A DNA stretch of 9,002 nt from an uncultured bacterium (GTDB lineage Bacteria > Pseudomonadota > Alphaproteobacteria > Rhodospirillales > Rhodospirillaceae): contig CAITZE010000202.1 in NCBI GenBank assembly GCA_903896775.1, forward strand, positions 1 to 9,002, written 5' to 3'. Below, piece by piece: positions 1-7,600 of the stretch. The notes under the pieces were generated by a model, which had not been told where the DNA came from, searched no databases, and saw nothing but the letters and a program-made list of their open reading frames with translations. How positions within the stretch are numbered: position 1 is the stretch's first letter; every line of letters starts with the position of its first letter. Both the position numbers and the translations under genes were made by a program.

Positions 1-144
1 CAGCCTTATCAGATGGTGAAGGACCTGCGCACCAATGTGGAAACATCGGACTCCCAAGGTGTGCTCGACGGCGATCTGGATAAATTCATGGCGGCATCAT
101 TGGCCGCGCGTATCAAGACCGGCGCCGACGTGCTGGACCTTTAA
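1..144 (+). CDS. 3' end of an unidentified protein-coding gene (last 47 codons)
   Basis: An open frame runs from base 1 to a TAA at 142-144 and gives 47 residues beginning QPYQMVKDLRTNV and ending RIKTGADVLDL. The gene starts left of the window. The fragment looks soluble and mildly acidic, probably helical in its second half (DLDKFMAASLAARI), with no membrane segment and no motif I recognise, so I assign no function. That it is coding rests on the open frame, ordinary codon use, and the way its stop meets the convergent gene. Its last bases overlap the stop of the (-) strand DUF455 gene in the sequence TTAA at 141-144, leaving no room for a separate intergenic terminator. Confidence 0.6.
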   Translation, partial: QPYQMVKDLRTNVETSDSQGVLDGDLDKFMAASLAARIKTGADVLDL

Positions 145-932
145 GCGGTCTGCAACCAAGGCCGTAGGTAATCCTCATGCATCCCGCCGCTGTTGCGCGC
201 CGGCATATTGAAGGGGCCTTTTGGGCCGCCCGGAAACTTTAGCGCTATGATCTCGTGATAAGCGTCGTGGGGGTTTTTGCCACGCGCGGCGCAGAGAAAC
301 TCAAACCAGCGCACGCCGATTTTGAGGTGTTTGATCTCGTCGGCATAAATCACGTCGAGAATAGCGGCTGTTGCTTCGTCGCCCGTTGCGCGCAAACGCT
401 CGGTGGTCTGTGGCGTAGTGTCGAGACCTCGTGCCTCAAGTGTCATGGGAATAACCGCTAAACGCGCCGCGAGGTCATGTGTGGTGCGCTCGGCAGCATC
501 CCAGAGTCCGCTGTGTGCCGGGAGGGCACCATACACTGTGTCCATCTGAACTAACCGCGTGGCCAAAGCTGCGTAGTGTTCAGCTTCTTCCACAGCCACA
601 TCGACCCAGTCATCATAAAAAGCGCGCGGCATATCATCCGTGAAGCGCGCGATGATGTCCCACGCCAAATCCACGGCGTTGAGTTCGATATGAGCGAGGG
701 CGTGGACGAGTGGGACGCGCCCTTTGGGTCCGGTAGACCGCTTTGGCATCTGGCGCGGAGCCAGGAGTATGGGCTGCGCGGGCCGGGCCGGTTGCGCGGG
801 TGGTGAGGCCCGACCAATCTCAAGCGCTCCGCTCCGCCACGCCTCGGCAGCTGCGATTGTCTTGGCAACTTTGGTATCTGGATCGGCGGTGGAGAGAATC
901 TCCACAGCCCAGGCAGCCAGTGTCCTCGTCAC
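141..932 (-). CDS. DUF455 ferritin-like protein (COG2833 type), probable di-iron protein
   Basis: This 263-residue protein matches the DUF455 family, a ferritin-like four-helix group distantly related to di-iron enzymes such as the tRNA hydroxylase MiaE. No reaction is established for the family. A full set of likely metal ligands is visible: Glu83 in HALAHIELNAVDLAWDI, Glu116xxHis119 in VEEAEHY, Glu166 in LEARGLDTTP, and Glu199xxHis202 in ADEIKHLKIGVRWF. A Pro/Ala-rich stretch lies at residues 43-60, and the C-terminus holds the family-like FNMPARNSGGM segment. Length and ends look complete, and no signal peptide or membrane helix is seen, so it is probably cytoplasmic. The GTG start is supported by GAGG four bases upstream and by the GTGA overlap with the bcp stop, which suggests translational coupling. 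The family call is strong; di-iron chemistry is inferred from the ligand pattern. Confidence 0.9.
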   Translation of the reverse strand: MTRTLAAWAVEILSTADPDTKVAKTIAAAEAWRSGALEIGRASPPAQPARPAQPILLAPRQMPKRSTGPKGRVPLVHALAHIELNAVDLAWDIIARFTDDMPRAFYDDWVDVAVEEAEHYAALATRLVQMDTVYGALPAHSGLWDAAERTTHDLAARLAVIPMTLEARGLDTTPQTTERLRATGDEATAAILDVIYADEIKHLKIGVRWFEFLCAARGKNPHDAYHEIIALKFPGGPKGPFNMPARNSGGMHEDYLRPWLQTA

Positions 933-1510
933 AAGACCTCAAGCGCCTTGCGGACTTCTTCAGCATGACCTGGAACGCTGACTTTGCGCCATTCAGCCCG
1001 GACAACGCCGTTCTCATCAATCACGAAGGTCGAGCGTTCGACACCCATATAGGTGCGCCCATACATGCTCTTTTGCTTCCATACGCCGTAGGCTTCGCTG
1101 ACTTTTGTGGTGTCGGACGCCAAAGGGAAGTTCAGTTTGAACTTGTTTTTGAACTTCTGATGGCTGGCAACGCTATCTTTGGAGACGCCAATGATAGCCG
1201 CATTGGACGCGGAGAATTTCGGCAGGCCATCACGGAAAGCGCAGGCTTCGACCGTGCAGCCGGGCGTATCGTCTTTCGGATAGAAGTAAAGCACCACGCG
1301 TTTACCGCGCAAATCCTTCAGCGCCACCGTGCTTCCGTCATCCATGGGCATCGAAAAATCCGGCGCCGGTTTTCCCAGCAAAGACTTTGCACGCGGAGCA
1401 GGCGCTGCTTTCTTCGACGTTTTCTTCGAAGCCTTCTTTACGACTTTTTTTACAGCCTTTTTCTTCGGCGCTGTCTTTTTGGATTTTGCGGCTTTCTTTT
1501 TCGCAGCCAT
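929..1510 (-). CDS. bcp: Bcp-type peroxiredoxin (thioredoxin-dependent thiol peroxidase) with Lys/Ala-rich N-terminal tail
   Basis: This 193-residue peroxiredoxin should reduce hydrogen peroxide and organic hydroperoxides, recycled by thioredoxin. The catalytic block YPKDDTPGCTVEACAFRD carries the peroxidatic Cys85 and a resolving Cys90 five residues later, the spacing of E. coli Bcp (Cys45/Cys50). Thr82 lies three residues before Cys85, and Arg159 in VERSTFVID fits the conserved active-site arginine. The core covers about residues 43-193, close to the whole of E. coli Bcp (about 156 residues). The first 42 residues are an added tail with 18 Lys, one Arg and no acidic residue. ATG at 1510 is supported by a strong upstream GGGAG, so the tail appears genuinely translated. 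The gene lies 23 bases after glnE and its TGA overlaps the start of the DUF455 gene. Enzyme class is firm; the tail's role is unknown. Confidence 0.95.
   Translation of the reverse strand: MAAKKKAAKSKKTAPKKKAVKKVVKKASKKTSKKAAPAPRAKSLLGKPAPDFSMPMDDGSTVALKDLRGKRVVLYFYPKDDTPGCTVEACAFRDGLPKFSASNAAIIGVSKDSVASHQKFKNKFKLNFPLASDTTKVSEAYGVWKQKSMYGRTYMGVERSTFVIDENGVVRAEWRKVSVPGHAEEVRKALEVL
937..940 (-). promoter_or_regulatory. Ribosome binding site deciding the GTG start of the DUF455 gene
   Basis: Read on the (-) strand, GAGG lies inside the end of bcp, four bases before the GTG at 932-930. With the GTGA stop/start overlap it supports GTG as the true start and reinitiation by ribosomes finishing bcp. 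Confidence 0.55.
1385..1510 (-). other. Low-complexity segment encoding a histone H1-like Lys/Ala tail
   Basis: This stretch encodes the first 42 residues of the peroxiredoxin. The protein is built from repeated KK pairs separated by A, V, S, T and P (for example KKAVKKVVKKASKKTSKK), ending in AAPAPRAK before the folded core. The coding strand is strikingly purine-rich (AAG/AAA codons) compared with its surroundings. It resembles the C-terminal tails of histone H1-like bacterial proteins. Nucleic-acid or polyanion binding is inferred from composition only. It contains a seven-A run at 1451-1445 in the coding strand. Confidence 0.8.
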
Positions 1511-1515
1511 GACAC

Positions 1516-1527
1516 TCTCCCTTTCCT
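1516..1527 (-). promoter_or_regulatory. Ribosome binding site of bcp
   Basis: On the (-) strand the 23-base gap after glnE reads AGGAAAGGGAGA, with GGGAG ending six bases before the ATG at 1510. This is the best Shine-Dalgarno sequence in the window. It confirms that translation starts upstream of the lysine-rich tail rather than at the peroxiredoxin core. Confidence 0.75.
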
Positions 1528-1533
1528 GTGTGA

Positions 1534-4506
1534 TTAGTGGGGCGCTTCCGGCCCAAGTTTTTCCCGGGCCATATCAGCCGGCTTGTCGATGATCCTCTGG
1601 AAGATATCCGAAACCGCCGCAGCAGTGTCGGTCATCAAGCTTTCCAACGTCGCAAAGTCGGGCATCCCTGCCGTGGCCGCCAGTTTTTGCTTCAATCCCA
1701 AAGGCGTGTCGGCATCGGGCAATTCACCTTCAGTGGTGAGGCGTAGCATGACCTGAAGGCGCGACCAAAGCGCAATGCCACTTTGCAGGGTTTCGGCGTC
1801 GCCTTTCGAGAGGGCGTTCGCGGACTCCAAGGCGGCAATGAGATCGCTGGGACGCGCGCTTGCTGGCTTAACATCGGGATGCAAAAGCATCAAATATTGC
1901 AGGATGAATTCTGCATCGATAAGGCCGCCGGGCGTGCGCTTCACATCCCACACCCCACCATCCTTTTGCTCGCGGCGCATCCGTGCTCGCATGTCGGCGA
2001 CAGCGTAGACCAAAGCGGCCGGGTCGCGCTTGCGGCTCAAGACTGCAGCGATAGAAGTCTCGATTTGAGATTGGAAAGCCGCCGGTCCGTAGACCACACG
2101 CGTCCGTGTTAAGGCCATATGCTCCCACGTCCACGCGTCCTCAGCTTGATACTTGGCGAACGCCGCAAGGCTGCAGGCCAGCGGGCCTTTGTCGCCGTTG
2201 GGGCGCAGCCGCATATCGAGCGTGTAAAGCTTGCCTTCGCGCGTCAGCAAAGTGAAAGCTGTGATCAAACGCTGGGTCAGGCGAATATAATACGCCGGTG
2301 CGGGCAAGGGCTTCGCGCCCATGGAATGGGCATCGATGGACGCATCGTAAAGCACGACCAAGTCCAAATCCGAGGTCGGGGTTAGTTCAAAACTGCCGAG
2401 TTTGCCGTAACCAAGGACCGCGATCTTACCGCCGGGAATCTGGCCAAATTGCAGGGCGAACTCGCCACAGACGCGCGGCACCAAATTCCTGACCACGGCT
2501 TCAGCAATGATCGTGAAGTACTCAGCCGCTTGAAGGGGGTCAATCATGCGCCGCAAGGTTTGCACGCCCACCCGGAACTGTTGATCGTTGGCCCAGCGGC
2601 GGCAGGCATCCAGCGCGGCTTCAAATGACTCAGTGGCGTTGAGAGTACGTTCAAGGTCGCTCTGGAGTTCATCGAGCGTTCCGATGGCCCCGTAAAACTC
2701 CGGCGCCAGCACGTAGTCGAGCAGGGACGGTCTGTGGCTGAGATGTTCGGCCAGACGCGGCGCGTCGCCCATGATTTCAGCGACGAGATCAAGAAGATCA
2801 GGATTGGCGTAGAAGACCGACAACAACGGAACGCCTGCGGGAAGTGCGGCGAGACAGCGGTCGAAGCGAACAAAGGCGGCATCAGGTTGCGCGGTTTTGG
2901 CGAAGGCGCTCAGCAAGCTCGGCATGACTTCGGTCAGCAGTTGCCGCGCGCGGTCGCTGCGTGTCGCGCGTGTGCGCCCGTGATGCCAGCCGCGCACCGT
3001 TTCGGAGATTGCCGCGGGATTTTGGTAACCGAGGCGTTTCAGCGTTGCCGTGGTGTCGGGATCGTCTTCGGTGCCGGTGAAGACGAGATTACCGTCTACG
3101 GCAAGCGACGGGGAATCTTCGAAGAGGCCGGCGTAGTGTATTTCAACCGTGCGCAAAGTCTTTTCGACTTCCGCCATGAAAACTTTCAAGTCGGAGTGGC
3201 CCATGAAAGCACCGACATGAGCAAGCTTGGTCAAATCCGCCGGCAGAGTCTGGGTCTGTTCGTCGGCGATCATTTGCAGACGATGCTCCAATTTTCTCAG
3301 ATAGCGGTAAGCCGCCGCCAAATCGTCGCGTGCGGCGGGCGCCACAAATCCCAACGCCGTGAGGGCGTCCAAGGTTGGCAGCGTTTGCGATAGCCGCGTT
3401 TGCGGGAAACGGCCGCCCCAGATCAGCTGCTGAATCTGCGCAAAGAATTCGATTTCGCGAATACCGCCGCGGCCCAGCTTGATGTTGTGGCCGGCGACTT
3501 CGACCGTACCGCCGCCTTTGTGGGCATAGATTTGACGCTTGATGGAGTGAATGTCCTGGATGGCATAGAAGTCGAGCGACTTGCGCCAAATGAAGGACTG
3601 CATGTCACGGATGAAGGCAGCGGCGAGTTTGAGGTCGCCCGCCACAGCGCGGGCTTTGATCATGGCGGCCCGTTCCCAGTTTTGACCGTAGCTCTCGTAA
3701 TAAATCTGCGCGGCCTCGCGCGATACTGCGACGGAGGTTGATCCGGGATCGGGACGCAAACGCAAATCGGTGCGGAAAACATAACCCTGCGCGGTGCGTT
3801 CTTGAAGAAGGCGGGTGAGGTCTTTGGTGATTTGAACCGCGAATTCCTGTGAGCTTTTTTTGCCGACATAAGGCAAGAGCTTGTCATCGTAGAAGACAAA
3901 CAGATCGATGTCAGAGGAGTAATTCAGTTCGCGACCGCCAAGCTTACCGAGGCCCAGCACGGCGTAACCGCAACCGGCTTCCGGATCGCTAAGGTCGGCG
4001 ATTGTAAGAGTGCCGCGCGCATGAGCTTGCAACAAAAGCGCGCGCAGGGCGCGCCGCACGCAGGCGTCGGCGAAATCGGATAACGCCGCTGTGACTTGGT
4101 CCACCGTCCAAACCCCGGCAATATCCGCAAGCGCTATCAGCAATGCGGCTTGCGCTTTGGCCTGACGCAGGGCTGTCATAACTGTGGCAACGTCAGCCGC
4201 CGCAGTGTTGGCTTTTAGGGGAAGAGCAATTGAGGCGATGAGGTCCGTGACACAAGTGTCGGGCCCGGTCTCCGCAAAAGCCATGAATGTGGCAGGGTGT
4301 TCCAAAAGCAGTCCGCTCAGAAACGGACTATTGCCGAATATGGCGTCCATAAGTTCGTGCCATTTTGCATCGCTCCCTATGGCGCGCATGAAATTCGCTA
4401 TGTCGGACGGTTGAGATTCTGCATCCGCCAACCACTCGTTGTGCAAACGCGCGGCGCGGGCACGGTCGGCCGGAGGAGGCGCTGCGGAGAGGGCAAGGGG
4501 AATCAT
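1534..4506 (-). CDS. glnE: Bifunctional glutamine synthetase adenylyltransferase / adenylyl-removing enzyme
   Basis: GlnE adds AMP to, and removes it from, the conserved tyrosine of glutamine synthetase under PII control, turning ammonia assimilation down or up with nitrogen status. From the ATG at 4506 it has 990 residues (E. coli: 946). Two nucleotidyltransferase halves are clear. The N-terminal removase half has GLGKLGGRELNYSSDIDLF at about 185-203 with Asp199/Asp201, then RLRPDPGS at 249-256 and GRGGIREIEF at 345-354. The C-terminal transferase half has GYGKLGSFELTPTSDLDLVV at 699-718 with Asp713/Asp715, then MRLRPNGDKG at 765-774 and PGGLIDAEF at 859-867. Both Asp pairs are intact, so both activities should be present. 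The frame stays open to a TTG at 4584, which would add 26 residues. I prefer the ATG because it fits family length, although its upstream GAG (4515-4513) is a weak ribosome site. bcp follows after 23 bases. Confidence 0.97.
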   Translation of the reverse strand: MIPLALSAAPPPADRARAARLHNEWLADAESQPSDIANFMRAIGSDAKWHELMDAIFGNSPFLSGLLLEHPATFMAFAETGPDTCVTDLIASIALPLKANTAAADVATVMTALRQAKAQAALLIALADIAGVWTVDQVTAALSDFADACVRRALRALLLQAHARGTLTIADLSDPEAGCGYAVLGLGKLGGRELNYSSDIDLFVFYDDKLLPYVGKKSSQEFAVQITKDLTRLLQERTAQGYVFRTDLRLRPDPGSTSVAVSREAAQIYYESYGQNWERAAMIKARAVAGDLKLAAAFIRDMQSFIWRKSLDFYAIQDIHSIKRQIYAHKGGGTVEVAGHNIKLGRGGIREIEFFAQIQQLIWGGRFPQTRLSQTLPTLDALTALGFVAPAARDDLAAAYRYLRKLEHRLQMIADEQTQTLPADLTKLAHVGAFMGHSDLKVFMAEVEKTLRTVEIHYAGLFEDSPSLAVDGNLVFTGTEDDPDTTATLKRLGYQNPAAISETVRGWHHGRTRATRSDRARQLLTEVMPSLLSAFAKTAQPDAAFVRFDRCLAALPAGVPLLSVFYANPDLLDLVAEIMGDAPRLAEHLSHRPSLLDYVLAPEFYGAIGTLDELQSDLERTLNATESFEAALDACRRWANDQQFRVGVQTLRRMIDPLQAAEYFTIIAEAVVRNLVPRVCGEFALQFGQIPGGKIAVLGYGKLGSFELTPTSDLDLVVLYDASIDAHSMGAKPLPAPAYYIRLTQRLITAFTLLTREGKLYTLDMRLRPNGDKGPLACSLAAFAKYQAEDAWTWEHMALTRTRVVYGPAAFQSQIETSIAAVLSRKRDPAALVYAVADMRARMRREQKDGGVWDVKRTPGGLIDAEFILQYLMLLHPDVKPASARPSDLIAALESANALSKGDAETLQSGIALWSRLQVMLRLTTEGELPDADTPLGLKQKLAATAGMPDFATLESLMTDTAAAVSDIFQRIIDKPADMAREKLGPEAPH

Positions 4507-4585
4507 ATGCGACTCGTAGGATTCTCTATCGTTGCCATAGACAGTGGGATATAGAAGGGGGGCGGTCAAGCGGCGGCGGATCAAA

Positions 4586-4600
4586 GGCGCCTATGGCGCC
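4586..4600. repeat. Inverted repeat GGCGCC-TAT-GGCGCC in the divergent region
   Basis: Two copies of the self-palindromic hexamer GGCGCC are separated by three bases. As a unit they can form a six-pair stem with a three-base loop, or present a two-part site to a protein. It lies immediately upstream of the alternative glnE TTG codon at 4584. It is too short, with no T-run, to be called a terminator. Any operator role is inference. Confidence 0.4.
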
Positions 4601-4650
4601 GTACCGGCATTCGTCAGCGAACATTTGCTCGGGGATCACCGCCCACATTT

Positions 4651-4660
4651 CAGGGCCCTG
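4651..4660. repeat. Perfect 10-base palindrome CAGGGCCCTG upstream of the AsmA-like gene
   Basis: This perfect palindrome ends seven bases before the GGAG ribosome site of the AsmA-like gene. Its position would suit an operator or a structure in the mRNA leader, but a ten-base GC-rich palindrome can arise by chance. Confidence 0.35.
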
Positions 4661-4667
4661 TCAGTCT

Positions 4668-4671
4668 GGAG
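4668..4671 (+). promoter_or_regulatory. Ribosome binding site for the TTG start of the AsmA-like gene
   Basis: GGAG, in the context CTGGAGTC, lies nine bases before the TTG at 4681. It is the only good match near the 5' end of the frame and supports a TTG start placed just before the membrane anchor. Confidence 0.5.
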
Positions 4672-4680
4672 TCAGCGACG

Positions 4681-7600
4681 TTGACGCACGGCGCAGTCAG
4701 ATTTCTGATTCGAATACTTGAAGCCGCGATCCTGGTCGCGTTGCTGACGGCTGCCGTTCTGGCATGGCGTTTGAGCCAGGGTTCCGTGAAGGTCGACGTT
4801 GTCGCGCCTTACATCTCCAGCGCCTTCGCGAATGTCGCGCCCGGATTCCATTTTCGCGTCAATGCGGCTGATTTCAAGTGGACCGGGTTTACCGGCGCGC
4901 CGGAGCTGACCGTGCGCGATGTGCGCGTGACGAACGATTCCGGTGCGGTTATCGCCGCTTTGCCGAGCATGGTGGTGCGGCTCAGTCTGCCAGCCTTGAA
5001 GCGCGGTATTGCCGCACCTGAAATGGTGAGCCTGTCCAATCCGATTATCCGTTTCGTACATCGTGCGGACGGGTCGATGGGCCTCGGCGTCGAGGGCGTT
5101 TCTGTGCCCGCTCCGGCATCGCCCAACGCGGCCTCCGTTCCGGCTGTACCTGCGACCGACAATGCCAGCAGCAATGCGCTCGCTGTTTCATTGATCGGTG
5201 CATTGACCCGTGCACCCAGCGACAAAAATCCAGCCGGTTATCTCAATCGTGTTGCCATCGAGAGCACGACCGTTGTGTTGGTCGATGAAGTTTCCGGTCA
5301 GCGCTGGTTGGTGCCCGATGCGACCATGAATTTCGCGCGTGCCGGCGGCGACATCGAAGTCGACGCAAGCTTCCCCGTTATCGAGGAAGGCAAGCGCTGG
5401 AACTTCACAGCCAAGGGCCGCTACGCCGCCGCCAGTAAAAACTTGAAAGTCGACCTGAACGTCGATGGCTTCCGCCCCGCGCGTGTCGCGGGCCTCGCGC
5501 CACAACTTGCGCCTTTCGGCATGATCGATCTCCGTCTTAATGGCACGGCGGCGGCGACGTTCTCGTTATCGAACGCCGGCGCGCGATTGAGCGATATGCA
5601 GTTCGACGTGAAAGGCCAGGATGGCCAGATCCACATGCCGGCGCCGGTGGCGAAGGATTATCCCGTCAAGGCGATTTCTTTCAAAGGCACCGCTGGGGCC
5701 GATCTTGATCGCATCACGATTGAACAATTCCGCGTTGAGCTGAATCGCGGCGCGGACGTATCGCCCGTCATCACCATGACCGGTGAAGGTAAGGCGCTTA
5801 ATAGCGCGCCCGTTGTGGACTTGAGCGTTGCAATGCCCGCGCTGTCTCTTCCGGCTTTGAAGCAATTTTGGCCGGCTAGTATCAAACCCAATACACGCAG
5901 CTGGATCGACGAGAACCTTAAAGACGGCGGCCTATATGATACGCGCTTCAAGCTGCGTTTGGCCGGCCCCAATATAAACGCGCTCGACGCGACTGAGGCG
6001 CGTCTCAGCGCCGAAATGCGCGGCCTGACGGTGCGGTATATGCGCGGCTTACCGGAGGTCGAGAACACTAGCGGCATCATGACGATTGCTGGGACCGAAG
6101 TTGGGATCGACATCACCGGCGGTCATGTGCCCGATACGTTATCGGGTAAAGGTTTGTCGGTACCTTCTGGTAAAGTGCGCATGTACGGGCTCGGCAGCGG
6201 CAAAGAGCGCGCCAATATCCAGCTTAATATTGTCGGCGGCTTCGGTGAAGTCATGCGGCTGATCGATCATCCGCCCTTGGGATACGCCAGCCAGATCGGT
6301 CTCGATGCTGCGCATGCCGTAGGTGACGCCAATGTCGCGCTGACTTTGGATTTTCCGCTGATTAAAGATTTGAAACTCGATCAACTCGAACTTGGCGTAA
6401 AAGCCAAAGCAACCGGCGTCGGTATTCCAGGCATCGCTTTTGGTTTGCCGCTCACCGACGGTGATGTTGGTCTCACGCTCGACCGTGCGGGAATGGATAT
6501 CACCGGCAATGTCGTGCTGGGTGGTATTGCTTCAACCATCACATGGCGTGAAAATTTCAACGGCGGAGATTTCCGCGCCCACTACGTTCTTGATCCGGTC
6601 ATTAGTAACGCACAGCGCCCGCTGATCGGCTTGAGCGTCATGCCGTTTGTTCCGCCCTATATTGACGGTGATGTGCCGGCGCATGTGGTTTACACGGTCA
6701 AACGCGACGACACGAGCCTGCTGGAGGCAGATGTCAATCTGACGGCGTCCACCATGGCAGTGCCGGAACTAGGATGGCGCAAGGAGCCCGGACAAGCCGC
6801 GACCGGCAAAATAGAAGCGAGTTTCGTTAAAGGCCGTCTGAGCACAGTGCCGGCGTTTCACGTTACCTCTGGCGGTGATTTTGATGTCTCCGGCATTGTG
6901 ACGTTCGCCGAAGACGGACGCATGAAACTTTTGACCATCAATCCCAGTGTGATTGGTGAAACCAAATTGCACGGCGAAGTCGGTGTCGATGCGGGCGGTG
7001 GTTATACGATCGACGTGGCGGGGCCGGCGTTCAATTCGACGTACTTCTGGAAGGAATTAAACCGCGACGACAAGCGCGGCAAAACCGCCAGCGACACATC
7101 TTTTGAAACACCGATGCATCTCCATGCATCCTTTGACCGCATGTGGCTGACAAAAACTGCCGATTTTACAGGTGTCAATCTTACGTTCGACCGCGATTAT
7201 ACGGGCATTCAAGCCATCGATTTTATGAGCAATGTCGATGACAGTACGCCCTTCACCTTCAATCTAAGTTCAGAAAAAGGTCCGCGGACGTTCACCGGCA
7301 GTAGTGCTAATGGCGGCAGCGTTATGCGTGCGGTTGGGCTCTACGGCGACATTGTCGGCGGTAATCTGAAAATCAGTGGCGAATTGGCAGCCGACGGGAC
7401 CGTCAACGGATTGGCCGAGATCCGGGACTTCAAGCTCGTGCAAGCGCCGGTGCTGGCACGCCTGCTGTCCGCAGTGGCATCATTGACCGGCATTGTTGAT
7501 GAGCTGCGCGGCAAGGGTATTTCGTTCAAAACCCTACGCGTTCCGTTTTCCTATGCCAATACGACGCTGACCGTGAGAGACGGCGAGATGTACGGAAGTT

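Larger units (their letters stand above)
4507..4680. promoter_or_regulatory. Divergent intergenic region between glnE and the AsmA-like gene
   Basis: This 174-base gap separates two divergently read genes and must hold, or sit next to, their promoters. I find no convincing sigma-70 -35/-10 pair on either strand. It contains the dyad GGCGCC-TAT-GGCGCC at 4586-4600, the perfect palindrome CAGGGCCCTG at 4651-4660, and the 8-base direct repeat GTCAGCGA at 4613-4620 and 4671-4678. The part from 4507 to 4584 is also open in the glnE frame. I see no clear site for a known nitrogen or stress regulator. Confidence 0.5.

Noticed and set aside
743..1537. Long (+) strand open frame (264 codons) opposite bcp and the DUF455 gene, with a Phe/Leu/Arg-rich end resembling a hydrophobic domain.
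   Set aside because: It is the mirror of two well-supported genes. The Phe-rich part is just the complement of the AAG/AAA lysine codons in the peroxiredoxin tail, and no protein family is recognisable.
2734..3393. 219-codon (+) strand open frame antisense to the middle of glnE.
   Set aside because: It lies entirely within glnE on the opposite strand and its product has no recognisable motif. Long antisense frames are common in GC-rich genes.
4564..4569. TTGACC on the (-) strand as a possible -35 element for glnE.
   Set aside because: The nearest TATA-like sequence (CTATAT) is only 10 bases away, and nothing resembling a -10 box occurs at 16-18 bases.
4586..4600. The GGCGCC dyad as a Rho-independent terminator.
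   Set aside because: No T-run follows on either strand, and it lies between divergent genes where no transcript is expected to end.
4681..4709. Promoter-like TTGACG followed after 17 bases by TCTGAT at the start of the AsmA-like gene.
   Set aside because: A start site downstream of it would remove the initiation codon and membrane anchor of a protein that is otherwise complete. The -10 match is only 4 of 6.
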